Assembly (NCBI RefSeq): GCF_003675895.1
Contig: NZ_ML014762.1
Span: 24,066 to 88,065, forward strand
Length of the DNA stretch: 64,000 nucleotides
DNA from: Parashewanella curva
GTDB taxonomy: Bacteria > Pseudomonadota > Gammaproteobacteria > Enterobacterales > Shewanellaceae
Reading direction: 5' to 3'
In this document: positions 27,016-35,478 of the stretch, one piece after another
Layout of the letters: each line of letters opens with the position of its first letter
Position numbering within the stretch: the stretch's first letter is position 1
Notes under the pieces: model-generated
The model's input: the letters and a program-made list of their open reading frames with translations, nothing else
What the model was told of the DNA's origin: nothing
The model's database searches: none
Made by a program: the position numbers and the translations under genes

Positions 27016-28524
27016 ATGTCTATGTTTGCAGTTGAATCTCCGCTTGCTAGTACTTATGTTGACGCAGTTGTGCCGCCAGCAAAAGCCTCTAGTCAAATAA
27101 AGTCACTATTTACTTGCGAACGTTTCATTGATCTTACCAGATATGCAGAAGGGGTAGAGCAGCTTAAAAGTGCGCTCTGCGAACTGTATCACGAATACGT
27201 ATTTGAAGTAGAAAAAGCCATTAATCACAACTGGAATGATCACGTTTTGAAATCAGCGAGTGCTGAAAATGCCATTTTGCTTTTATATCTAAACGGAACA
27301 CTCGACGAAGTGGGTTATATCAATGCCGTTATAGTGGTTAAAGCCTTTCAGCAGTTTGGTTTATCTGAAAGTAAAACAGAGCATGACATTCCTTGTAATT
27401 CTTGTGAGGTCATTGATTTATCTTTAGATGAAAATGCTTCAGACAAAGATCGGATCTTGGCTATTTCAGAGTGGAGAGAAAGCGAAACAACGCAAAAAGA
27501 ACTCGATTTTGCCAAGGTATTAAAGAATGCAAAACAAGATGGTGCTTTTGTTTTGAAAGTAGAACTTAGTGATGTGCCTATTAATCTAGAGCGTAGTGCT
27601 AACAACGAAAAGTTAACAAGTGCAATACATCAAATTGAAATATACAAAGATGCTCCGCAAGGTGTAGTTTTTTGGGATGAGGAAGCAAACACACTCTATA
27701 TTCCTTTATTTGATGTTATGCAAGAAGCTATAAACCTAGAAGAATTCCCTATCCGTCCAACTCCCATTTTCGGTACTACATCAGCTGATGATTTAGCAGA
27801 ACTTAGAGCTAAAGGAAAGCACCCAGTAATATTAACCAATGACTCAATTTTAAATAACTTCCATGATGTACATGGTAGGTTTGCGTCTAGGTTATTTCCA
27901 CTTCTCCATGATGTTCAGCACACCATCTATTTAAGTAGAATTCCCGACGATTGGAAAACTTTTTTACTCTACTTGGATTCTGTAAATCAGCAAATAATAA
28001 AAACAAGGGGAAATGAAGAATATGATGATGTAAAAGTTAAATTGGAAAGTTTTTTTACTCGAATTTCCCCTTTTTTACAGAATAACAATGTTGCTGGTCT
28101 TGGTTCCCAAGAGTTAAGTGAACTTTTACTTACCCGTTTAAATTCGAAAGAATTTTTGGCGTTCATGGAGTCATATCAAGTAGAAAGATGCCTTCTTGAT
28201 CAAGATATTGAAATAAGCGATCCCAAATATATGGGTGCAGCGGTTGCTTCCTTGTTTGAAAGATTTTGTTTTCAACTGGGCTCTGAACTGGCACAAGATG
28301 AGCTTTTACTGGTATGTGTTTATTTGGATTTCTTAAGCAACCAAAATAAGGAGAGTTTAGAAAAATTTAAGCAGCCATTTGAATTGTATTTAAAAGTAAA
28401 AAATCACCATATTAAGCTGCAAATGGAAAGATACTTTGTTGTTGATAAACATTTAAAACAAGCAGTTGAGATTACTGAATTTGAGTTGAAACTTATGTCA
28501 TATTTATTAGAAGATATTCAATGA
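27016..28524 (+). CDS. Orphan protein with HDxxH-type motifs (502 aa)
   Basis: I do not recognise this family. There is no signal peptide or membrane segment. The stretch FPIRPTPIFGTTSADDLAEL near residue 244, followed by NNFHDVHGRFASRL near 280 and FPLLHDVQHTIYL near 295, resembles in order and spacing the RP-GVTTS-AD-HDLLH region of the orphan at 15427-17799. Two HDxxH/HDVHG sites could bind metal. The C-terminal 170 residues are helical and charged. The gene is transcribed alone and ends before a bidirectional hairpin. It could be an enzyme or an effector; the sequence does not decide. Confidence 0.7.
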   Translation: MSMFAVESPLASTYVDAVVPPAKASSQIKSLFTCERFIDLTRYAEGVEQLKSALCELYHEYVFEVEKAINHNWNDHVLKSASAENAILLLYLNGTLDEVGYINAVIVVKAFQQFGLSESKTEHDIPCNSCEVIDLSLDENASDKDRILAISEWRESETTQKELDFAKVLKNAKQDGAFVLKVELSDVPINLERSANNEKLTSAIHQIEIYKDAPQGVVFWDEEANTLYIPLFDVMQEAINLEEFPIRPTPIFGTTSADDLAELRAKGKHPVILTNDSILNNFHDVHGRFASRLFPLLHDVQHTIYLSRIPDDWKTFLLYLDSVNQQIIKTRGNEEYDDVKVKLESFFTRISPFLQNNNVAGLGSQELSELLLTRLNSKEFLAFMESYQVERCLLDQDIEISDPKYMGAAVASLFERFCFQLGSELAQDELLLVCVYLDFLSNQNKESLEKFKQPFELYLKVKNHHIKLQMERYFVVDKHLKQAVEITEFELKLMSYLLEDIQ

Positions 28525-28566
28525 TAAGTTGTGAGCAATTAAAAATGCTGACCCTGTTTTTGCAAT

Positions 28567-28592
28567 ATAAAGGCTGGAATCCCAGCCTTTAT
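28567..28592. terminator. Bidirectional terminator between convergent genes
   Basis: ATAAAGGCTGG and CCAGCCTTTAT form a perfect 11 bp stem around a 4-base loop in the 77-base gap. Its A- and T-rich outer ends fit termination on both strands. Confidence 0.75.
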
Positions 28593-28601
28593 AATTTATG
28601 A

Positions 28602-29948
28602 TTACCTATCAAATACCAATCTCTCACCAAATTGTTTGTTGATGATACGTTCGCCATCAAACATATGGTTACCATTCACCCATGTACCGATGACGCTTGA
28701 TTGGAAAGTGTAACCGTTAAATGGTGACCAACCACAGTGATAGCGGATGTTTTCTTTAGTCACTGTATGAGGCTTATTAAGGTCAAGCAGCGCCAAATCA
28801 GCAATGTAACCTTCGCGTAAATAACCACGGTCTTTTAATTGATAGCGTTCTGCAACAGCGTGACTGGTTTTTTGTACGATTTTCTCAAGGCTGAAATTAC
28901 CATTGTGATAATGCTCAAGTACAGAAACTAGAGCATGTTGAACTAATGGTAAACCTGACGGCGCTTTAAAATAACTTTCGTTTTGCTTTTCATCCCATGT
29001 ATGTGGAGCATGGTCAGTAGCGATAATATCAATCACATCATCTTGAACCGCTTTAATGAGTGCAAGTTGATCGCTGGCTTTCTTAACCGCGGGGTTACAC
29101 TTAATTAAGCTGCCAAGGGTGTCGTAATCTTTATCGTTGAAGAATAAGTGGTGAACACATACTTCGGCAGTGATGTTAGCGCCTTTTAGGTCGGCAAGCT
29201 GTTTGTTCTTTTGGAATAAGTAAAGTTCATCAGCCGTAGTTAAGTGAAGAACATGCAAACGAGACTTATGCTTAATCGCTAATTCAGTCGCTAATTTTGA
29301 TGATGCTAAACAAGCTTCACGTGAGCGGATTTCACCGTGAAGATTCATCGGAATATTATCACCATATTTAGCTCGATATTCTTCTTCTAACGCTGAAATC
29401 ATTGGTGTATTTTCACAGTGAGTCGCAATAACGGTAGGCGCATTGGCAAAAATGGCGTTTAGCGTATCTTCGTTATCAACCAGCATATTACCAGTTGATG
29501 CACCCATGAAAATTTTAATACCACAGGCTTGATTTGGGTTTAGGTTTTTAATCACCTCTAGGTTGTCATTAGTAGCACCTAAATAGAAACTGTAGTTGGC
29601 AAGAGAACCCTTTGAGGCGCGAACGTACTTATCTTCTAATGCTTCTAACGTGGTGGTTTGAGGGTTTACATTTGGCATTTCCATGAAGCTGGTGATACCG
29701 CCTGCAACGGCTGCACGTGATTCACTGGCGATGGTTCCTTTATTTGGAAAACCTGGCTCTCTAAAGTGAACCTGATCATCGATCATTCCTGGAATTAAGT
29801 GGTTACCATTAGCATCAACGACTTTAGCATCAGCAGGAGCCGTAATTTGGCGATCGATACGGCTAATGCGACCATTTTCAATTAAAACATCCTGAGTAGA
29901 TATTTTACCTTCATTGACCAGTTGAGCATTACAGATAAGCGTTTTCAT
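28602..29948 (-). CDS. Dihydroorotase-like amidohydrolase (class I)
   Basis: Dihydroorotase cyclises carbamoyl-aspartate in pyrimidine synthesis. The 448-residue protein has the class I layout: IDDQVHFREPGFPNKG near residue 52, GIKIFMGASTGNML with the carboxylated-lysine position near 142, ATHCEN near 175, LHVLHLTTADE near 230 and IIATDHAPHTWDEK near 305. The first His of the usual HxH metal pair is Gln here (DDQVHFREPG), as I recall for a recognised subgroup, so the metal site may differ. The start at MKTLICN is preferred over an ATG 45 bases upstream because AAGGTG lies just before it. It stands outside any pyr operon. Confidence 0.85.
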   Translation of the reverse strand: MKTLICNAQLVNEGKISTQDVLIENGRISRIDRQITAPADAKVVDANGNHLIPGMIDDQVHFREPGFPNKGTIASESRAAVAGGITSFMEMPNVNPQTTTLEALEDKYVRASKGSLANYSFYLGATNDNLEVIKNLNPNQACGIKIFMGASTGNMLVDNEDTLNAIFANAPTVIATHCENTPMISALEEEYRAKYGDNIPMNLHGEIRSREACLASSKLATELAIKHKSRLHVLHLTTADELYLFQKNKQLADLKGANITAEVCVHHLFFNDKDYDTLGSLIKCNPAVKKASDQLALIKAVQDDVIDIIATDHAPHTWDEKQNESYFKAPSGLPLVQHALVSVLEHYHNGNFSLEKIVQKTSHAVAERYQLKDRGYLREGYIADLALLDLNKPHTVTKENIRYHCGWSPFNGYTFQSSVIGTWVNGNHMFDGERIINKQFGERLVFDR

Positions 29949-30093
29949 AGGGCACCTTATTGATGGGCTAATATGCACAATATCATACAACATTTCAGTG
30001 AATTATGTGCGCCAAATCACAGCATTTGATGTTTAAAATTCTTCACTCGCCACCAAGATAAAACTTGAGTAAAATACTCAGTTCTTTAAAGTT

Positions 30094-30160
30094 ATATGGC
30101 CTATTGGCTTTCGCCGATGGGGCTAATCCGAAAGGATAAATGGTGGACTGTTTATCTGCC
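30094..30160 (+). promoter_or_regulatory. Candidate structured leader upstream of the pterin synthase gene
   Basis: Three small hairpins follow each other: TTGGC-TTTC-GCCGA (30104-30117), ATCC-GAAA-GGAT (30126-30137, a GNRA loop) and ATAAA-N10-TTTAT (30136-30155, which competes with the second). They end just before the GAGGAG ribosome site. This could be a regulatory RNA, but I cannot match it to a named riboswitch. Confidence 0.35.
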
Positions 30161-30171
30161 GAGGAGTGTTG

Positions 30172-31041
30172 ATGTTACTGTTTGTAAATGACTTAACTGT
30201 CATTGATTTTTCATATTTGTGCGCTGAGCGCGGTATGGTTGGCGAGAGCTGGATCGTCGATGTTGTGCTTGAAGGTGGACTTGACGATCAAAATATGGTC
30301 TTAGACTTTGCCAAGGTAAAGAAAACCATTAAGCGAACCATTGATGATGTATTAGATCACCGCCTTGCGGTGCCTTCTTTGTCTCATGCGACTTCATATC
30401 AAGTTCAAGATGATGATACCGTTCGAGTTGATTTTAACTCGCAAAAAGGCAGTATCCATTTACGTTGCCCTGAACAAGCGTTTACGTCTATCGATACAAA
30501 TGTAATCGATCTCGCAGCAACCATTCAGTTTTTAAATAATGAATTAAAGAAAGTTCTTCCAGATAATGTATTGAATATCGAGTTAACGTTACGTGCTGAG
30601 GAACTCAATCGTCCTTATTATCATTACAGTCATGGTCTGAAAAAACACGATGGAAACTGTCAGCGTATTGCCCATGGTCATCGCAGCCCAATTTCAGTAT
30701 TTATTGATGGCGAAGAATCACAACAATGGAATGAATATTGGGCGAAGCGTTGGCAAGATATTTATTTAGGCAGTGAAGAAGATCTGGTTCAGCTTGCAGA
30801 TTTAGATGTGAATAGCAAAGGCATTTCTGATGAAAGTCATTTTGCTTTTAAATATCAAGCACCACAAGGTGAATTTCAGTTAGCTATTTCTAAAGAAGTT
30901 TGCGACATCATTCCTCACGATACTACTGTAGAGCTTCTGGCAGATTTTGTTGCTAATCATGTAGCCAACGAGATACAAGATTCAAAAGTATTGGTTAAAG
31001 CCTATGAAGGTGTTGGCAAAGGTGCGATTGCAAAAGTATGA
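30172..31041 (+). CDS. Two-domain 6-carboxytetrahydropterin synthase (QueD-like)
   Basis: The C-terminal half (about residues 140-289) is a full PTPS/QueD domain with YYHYSHGLKKHDGNCQRIAH followed by GHRSPI, containing the catalytic Cys and the zinc-binding HGH. The N-terminal half (about 1-125) looks like a second copy of the fold (VIDFSYLCAERGMVGESWIVDVVLEG and LDFAKVKKTIKRTIDDVLDH) but lacks the zinc histidines. QueD makes 6-carboxytetrahydropterin for queuosine and related 7-deazapurines. I chose the ATG at 30172, five bases after GAGGAG, over a GTG two codons upstream. It is a single gene with a possibly structured leader. Confidence 0.85.
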   Translation: MLLFVNDLTVIDFSYLCAERGMVGESWIVDVVLEGGLDDQNMVLDFAKVKKTIKRTIDDVLDHRLAVPSLSHATSYQVQDDDTVRVDFNSQKGSIHLRCPEQAFTSIDTNVIDLAATIQFLNNELKKVLPDNVLNIELTLRAEELNRPYYHYSHGLKKHDGNCQRIAHGHRSPISVFIDGEESQQWNEYWAKRWQDIYLGSEEDLVQLADLDVNSKGISDESHFAFKYQAPQGEFQLAISKEVCDIIPHDTTVELLADFVANHVANEIQDSKVLVKAYEGVGKGAIAKV

Positions 31042-31060
31042 GTGTTGTTCACCAGCAAAG

Positions 31061-31095
31061 TGGTAGCTTAACTCAGAAAAGGAGTTAAGCTGCCA
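31061..31095. terminator. Hairpin overlapping the end of the gene at 31068
   Basis: A 10 bp perfect stem (AGCTTAACTC with GAGTTAAGCT), extended to about 14 bp with one G-U pair, sits between the convergent genes ending at 31041 and 31068. It includes the last codons of the minus-strand gene. No T run follows, so its terminator role is inferred from position. Confidence 0.5.
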
Positions 31096-31841
31096 CTTTC
31101 TGAGTCGTAACAGAAGCATGGAAAGTCTTGTCGTAGCTTCTCTTTTACCATAGTTCTGAAAGTCTTAAGTTGCATGCTCACTTTATTGCTTTCAGCTTTG
31201 GATTGATAACTTTGGAATTCTACAACAACGCCAAGAATTGAATCTTCGTTATAAGTGACAGTAAGCTCGTTGTGTTTTAAGCCTTTATCAATAGGTTGTT
31301 CTATATAATCTAGAAATTCGCTGTATGTTTCATAAAATTTAATAATGTGATTGTGTATTTCATTTTTGTCGCTTACGGGAGTAAGTCGCAAGTATTCCCC
31401 CGCATACTGGGTTTCTAAGTCGAAGCATTCTGTATTTTCATTATAAGCTCGGTAGTTGTGTTCTGATGTCATCCACTTGACTATTCGCTCATTGGAGTCA
31501 ACACGACAAGTGAAGACCCAGTCCCCCCAAAAGCGCTTTATCTCGCTTTTGTGTATGTTTAAAATAAAACCAATATTTTTATACGGTGGAACATTAGCGC
31601 CACTTTTTATCAAGCTTGTACAGCAAGATTGCATGTAACCCATAGTCAATAATTCATCCAACTCTTGCTCAGTTTTTGCGAAAGGAGAAAATTGATCTTC
31701 ATTTTCGCCACCACATAACATCCTTATTAAGCAGCCCTGGTTTTCGAACTGTTTCAGTGTATATAGATACTCAGTTTGGGTCTTAGGCAAAGCTTGAGGA
31801 GGAGGCAAATATTGAAGAGGTACACTAACTACAAGAGACAT
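31068..31841 (-). CDS. Hypothetical protein (257 aa)
   Basis: I do not recognise this protein. It is soluble and has no signal peptide; a proline-rich start (VPLQYLPPPQALPK) precedes a mixed alpha/beta sequence with scattered cysteines, including CLIRMLCGG near 37 and a CC pair near 72. The start ATG has no strong ribosome site but lies directly upstream of the conserved-looking body. It converges with the pterin synthase gene and is divergent from the M23 peptidase gene. No partner is evident. Confidence 0.6.
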   Translation of the reverse strand: MSLVVSVPLQYLPPPQALPKTQTEYLYTLKQFENQGCLIRMLCGGENEDQFSPFAKTEQELDELLTMGYMQSCCTSLIKSGANVPPYKNIGFILNIHKSEIKRFWGDWVFTCRVDSNERIVKWMTSEHNYRAYNENTECFDLETQYAGEYLRLTPVSDKNEIHNHIIKFYETYSEFLDYIEQPIDKGLKHNELTVTYNEDSILGVVVEFQSYQSKAESNKVSMQLKTFRTMVKEKLRQDFPCFCYDSESGSLTPFLS

Positions 31842-31954
31842 ATAAATACTATTTACTGAATTTTATACTGTATTTTAACCATCGTTTGCTTGCAATTTAC
31901 TGAATGATAGACTGTAAAATGCGTTGTAATTTTAACCAATTGAGCTAATTACTT

Positions 31955-32794
31955 ATGAAAAAGCTAACTATTCACCTTTTCCTCCTATTCTCAATTCTGT
32001 GTGGGTGTTCGAATGTGGTATCAGCTAATACTGATATAAAACTCTTTGGTAAATTTGAACAAGGCACATTATTGAAAGGTTTGGTGCCGCCGGGTGCAAC
32101 ATTGGAACTTAATGGTCAAGCTGTTCGAGTGTCAAATTCGGGTAAATTCGTAATTGGTTTTGAACGAGAAGCCGATTTAACTAACAAGCTAGTAGTTACT
32201 TTAAATGACGGTACACAGCAATCCCGAATTATAAAACTGGCACCCAAACAATATCGAATTCAGCGAGTGAACGGTATTGCTAAGAAAATCATGAAGCCCG
32301 ATCCTAAAGCCGTCGCCCGTTCTAAAAAAGACAGTCAACAAGTACGAACAGCTAGAAATATAGATTCAGACTTAGATGGTATTTTCACTCGATTTATCTG
32401 GCCTGCGAAAGGACCAATTTCAGGCGTTTATGGCAGTCAACGAGTTTACAATGGCGTCCCCGGTCGCCCACATTATGGAGTAGATGTTGCTAAGCCAACA
32501 GGTACCCCTGTAGTAGCACCAGCCAATGGAGTTATAACCTTAGCTGTTCCAGATATGTTTTATTCAGGTGGAACAATTATTATTGATCATGGCTACGGTG
32601 TAAGCTCTAGCATGTTGCATTTGAGTAAGTTAGATGTAGTTAAAGGTCAATCCGTAAAACAAGGGCAAAAGGTTGGAGAAATAGGTTCAACTGGGCGTTC
32701 AACAGGTCCGCATTTAGATTGGCGAATTAACTGGTATCAAATGCGTCTTGATCCCACCACCATTGTGCCTTCGATGAAAGAAGCAATGAAGTGA
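31955..32794 (+). CDS. M23-family peptidase with N-terminal signal (279 aa)
   Basis: The N-terminus has a signal sequence with two Cys (LFSILCGCSN), possibly a lipobox, although the residue before Gly is unusual. The M23 (LytM) domain occupies about 150-270: YGVDVAKPTGTPVVAPANG has the first His-x3-Asp, and a GPHLDWRINW segment near residue 250 replaces the usual HxH with HLD. Asp in that place is seen, as I recall, in a subgroup of M23 proteins. Members cut peptidoglycan crosslinks or regulate amidases as inactive scaffolds. A beta-rich domain precedes the catalytic part. A terminator follows at 32811. Confidence 0.88.
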   Translation: MKKLTIHLFLLFSILCGCSNVVSANTDIKLFGKFEQGTLLKGLVPPGATLELNGQAVRVSNSGKFVIGFEREADLTNKLVVTLNDGTQQSRIIKLAPKQYRIQRVNGIAKKIMKPDPKAVARSKKDSQQVRTARNIDSDLDGIFTRFIWPAKGPISGVYGSQRVYNGVPGRPHYGVDVAKPTGTPVVAPANGVITLAVPDMFYSGGTIIIDHGYGVSSSMLHLSKLDVVKGQSVKQGQKVGEIGSTGRSTGPHLDWRINWYQMRLDPTTIVPSMKEAMK

Positions 32795-32810
32795 GTTCAT
32801 TGATTTGAAT

Positions 32811-32838
32811 AATGAGAGTGTTGAAACACTCTCATTTT
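32811..32838 (+). terminator. Terminator of the M23 peptidase gene
   Basis: AATGAGAGTG and CACTCTCATT form a 10 bp stem with a 6-base loop and TTTT at the 3' side, 17 bases after the stop codon. The convergent gene at 32854 may use it too. Confidence 0.78.
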
Positions 32839-32853
32839 ATTTGGCTAAACCGA

Positions 32854-33351
32854 CTATTCAGCAACCACACTAAATACTCTGCCATCTTCTCTCAAAATAC
32901 AACGAGCCCCATTTAACTCAATAACTCTTGTTTCTGGATCTCCCGGTCCATGAGCGGCAATATAAACTAAACAAACTGGAGCAGGGTGTTCATGCTTATC
33001 GCCACTTTTAGGCTGATAGGCCATTGAAAACAGTAATCCTGTATCAAAATCTTCATTGTCCCCAAGTTGTTGTCCAGTGTTCAATCCTTGTGTTGGCGTA
33101 ATGAGTGTTCCTGTGACTTCTTGTTTATCTTGGCTTGGATCCGTTCCCGGTTCGGTTTGGTTTAAAGGTGAGCACTGGTCATCTAAATCAACAATGTTGG
33201 CAATCTGATTAACATGCTCGGCTCTCACGACCCAATTACCGTGTTTGCTGGTAAATGTCATCTGAGTATGAGCGTTACAAGGTAAATCTGAAGCGAATAA
33301 ATTTAGGGAGAATAGAGCGAATGGCAATGCCATCCAAATTAAGCGTTTCAT
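32854..33351 (-). CDS. Secreted orphan protein (165 aa)
   Basis: A signal peptide (MKRLIWMALPFALFSLNLFA) is followed by a Cys-containing N-terminal strand (SDLPCNAHTQMTF), an acidic low-complexity middle (about 60-100, many Asp, Gln and Thr) and a C-terminal part with two Cys (VCLVYIAA and ARCILREDG). Four cysteines suggest two disulfides in the periplasm or outside the cell. I cannot assign a family. It is a single gene convergent with the M23 peptidase. Confidence 0.65.
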   Translation of the reverse strand: MKRLIWMALPFALFSLNLFASDLPCNAHTQMTFTSKHGNWVVRAEHVNQIANIVDLDDQCSPLNQTEPGTDPSQDKQEVTGTLITPTQGLNTGQQLGDNEDFDTGLLFSMAYQPKSGDKHEHPAPVCLVYIAAHGPGDPETRVIELNGARCILREDGRVFSVVAE

Positions 33352-33453
33352 CGATATGTCCTCTCAAAATTATTGGCAAGGCCTAATGAACCCTGCTTAT
33401 AGTCTTTGAGAGGCACTGAATAACGCCTGTATGAGTTATTGGTTTTGAGGCTT

Positions 33454-33864
33454 TTAGCCTTGTTTAGCCACCACTGTTTGCCCAATTGGTGCCAATGTCA
33501 ACAACGCAAGCTTTAAATGAGCTATACCAAAAGGAATACCAATAATGGTTATAAAGCAGGCTAGGGCGTGAGTTAAGTGGCCGATAGCTAACCAAATACC
33601 AAAACATAAGAACCAAATAACGTTTCCGATTGTACCAAGTACTCCTGTACCAATATCTTCAAAACCTTTTACATTACGACGATTGGTTTGCTCATTTCCA
33701 AATGGCCAAAATGCCATTTCACCAATGACAAAACATGCTCTGCCAAAGGGAATACCGATAATACTAATAAAACAAATCAATCCCGCCAACCACCAAGCTA
33801 AGCCCATTAAAAAACCACCCATAACGAACCAAGCAATGTTGAAGATTAATCGTAATACAGACAT
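33454..33864 (-). CDS. yccF: YccF-family inner-membrane protein
   Basis: The 136-residue protein consists of two YccF (DUF307) repeats, each with two hydrophobic helices and the SIIGIPFGRA / TIIGIPFGIA signature near residues 34 and 108. It is an inner-membrane protein of unknown function and matches E. coli YccF (148 residues) over its length. The start at MSVLRLIFNIAWF is the conserved one. It is a single gene divergent from the PLP-enzyme gene. Confidence 0.9.
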   Translation of the reverse strand: MSVLRLIFNIAWFVMGGFLMGLAWWLAGLICFISIIGIPFGRACFVIGEMAFWPFGNEQTNRRNVKGFEDIGTGVLGTIGNVIWFLCFGIWLAIGHLTHALACFITIIGIPFGIAHLKLALLTLAPIGQTVVAKQG

Positions 33865-34008
33865 AGGAATTATTTACCTTTTAAAATTATTTCTAAATCA
33901 GATAAAGCAGTTTGTGTGCCAAAATGCTAACCGCTTAATTTTACGCTTAATATCGGAGTTAAGGTAGAATAGAGGCTATACCAAGTTAGTCATAATTACT
34001 AAACATTG

Positions 34009-34920
34009 ATGAAATTAACCCAAAGCCCTGTTACTACCATTAATTTATTTGAACACGAATTACATATTAAACGTGATGACTTATTGCACCCTGAATTTAG
34101 TGGTAATAAGGCTCGCAAGTTTCATTATTATCTCGCCAATGAGTTTCCTCAAGTTGAAACGCTGGTGGGATATGGCTCGTGCCAAGCGAATTCTTTATGG
34201 TCGCTGGCGTGTTTGGTAGAGCTTAAAGGTTGGCACCTCAAATTTTATGTGGATCGTATTCCGACTCATTTGAAAGAGAATCCAGTTGGCAATTATGCCG
34301 GCGCGATAGCAAAAGGGGCTGAGGTTATTGCGTTTCCTCAAGAGTTGAATCTTACTGCTGATGAAAAACAAATATGGTTAGAGCAAAAATATCTTAATCA
34401 AACTTCAACTTTATTGGTGCCAGAGGGAGGGCGTTGTGAGTATGCTCGTTATGGAGTGTATTTATTAGCGCAAGAAATCGAGGGTTGGTGCATTGATAAT
34501 GAAGTTAGTTCTGCCACGGTCTTTTTGCCTTCAGGAACAGGAACAACAGCATTTTATTTAAATGAATACCTTAGTCAGTGCGCTTTGAATATTCAGGTCG
34601 TCACATGCCCTGTCGTGGGGGAGGCAGCATACTTACAAAAGCAGTTTCAAATGCTGGCTACAAAAGATAGTGCTTTTCCCATAATCGTCAGCCCTGATAA
34701 AAAGTATCATTTTGGCAATTTATACCCTGAGAGTTATGCAATGTGGCAGAAGGCAAATACTTCAGGTGTAGAATTTGAGTTGCTCTATGATCCTGTTGGT
34801 TTAATCACATTAGAGCAACACATTAATTCATTTGATAGTGAGGCCATAATCTATTTACATCAGGGAGGGTTAAAAGGTAATGAAACCATGATTCAGCGCT
34901 ATAAAAGAAAAGGAAAATAA
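34009..34920 (+). CDS. PLP-dependent ACC deaminase / D-cysteine desulfhydrase family enzyme
   Basis: The fold-type II PLP enzyme shows the lysine-bearing FSGNKARKFHYYL near residue 30, the substrate loop GYGSCQANSLWSLAC near 52, and SGTGTTAFYL near 176 for the phosphate group. Family members deaminate 1-aminocyclopropane-1-carboxylate or split D-cysteine to pyruvate, sulfide and ammonia; in marine bacteria the latter is likelier, but the sequence alone does not say. I start at the ATG (303 residues), not the TTG one codon upstream. The ribosome site is weak. Confidence 0.85.
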   Translation: MKLTQSPVTTINLFEHELHIKRDDLLHPEFSGNKARKFHYYLANEFPQVETLVGYGSCQANSLWSLACLVELKGWHLKFYVDRIPTHLKENPVGNYAGAIAKGAEVIAFPQELNLTADEKQIWLEQKYLNQTSTLLVPEGGRCEYARYGVYLLAQEIEGWCIDNEVSSATVFLPSGTGTTAFYLNEYLSQCALNIQVVTCPVVGEAAYLQKQFQMLATKDSAFPIIVSPDKKYHFGNLYPESYAMWQKANTSGVEFELLYDPVGLITLEQHINSFDSEAIIYLHQGGLKGNETMIQRYKRKGK

Positions 34921-34968
34921 TCGTTGATTGCTTTCCTTATAAACGATATAACTTGTTAGTAAGTGGTG

Positions 34969-35478
34969 CTAATTCAAATTTAAAATCAAATAGTTAATTT
35001 GCGTTAACTGACTTTCGTCAATACAATCCAATGAGAACGAAAATGAATCTATCCAAATGACATAGTTTTGCTTTTCAATGCTAAATTGAGTGGCCTTTTT
35101 TATCGGTATTTTTAAGCGTTGATTCTTGATTGCTAATTCTAAGGCTGTTGGATTTTCGGTTGCAAAGAATCTAAAAATTTGTGTTTGATTTTTTTCTGTC
35201 AATGAAAGGAAGTTGGCGCCAGTGATTCCCCTTTGAGCAATAAGTCTATGACCATTTTTTAATATGAAATTATGTTCAATTCCCTGAGGAGTATGGAATT
35301 GGTTAGATTTTATATCACACTGTAAACATGGTAATGGCTTTTCTTCCCAGTTAAATTTCACAGCATTATGGAATAAATGCCCATTATTGATAGACCAACT
35401 ATTTTTGAGCTCTGTAGAGGGTGCAGAACACCCGCTCAGAAGTATAATAGCCAATATTAGAAAGGCTGATTTAGTCAT
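34969..35478 (-). CDS. Small lipoprotein downstream of the zincin gene (169 aa)
   Basis: A lipobox (IILLSGC, Cys at about residue 17) marks it as a lipoprotein. The remainder has a CLQC pair near 52 and a beta-rich pattern but no recognisable family. Its start overlaps the end of the upstream zincin gene by 8 bases, so the two are translated together and probably act together at the cell envelope. Confidence 0.72.
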   Translation of the reverse strand: MTKSAFLILAIILLSGCSAPSTELKNSWSINNGHLFHNAVKFNWEEKPLPCLQCDIKSNQFHTPQGIEHNFILKNGHRLIAQRGITGANFLSLTEKNQTQIFRFFATENPTALELAIKNQRLKIPIKKATQFSIEKQNYVIWIDSFSFSLDCIDESQLTQINYLILNLN

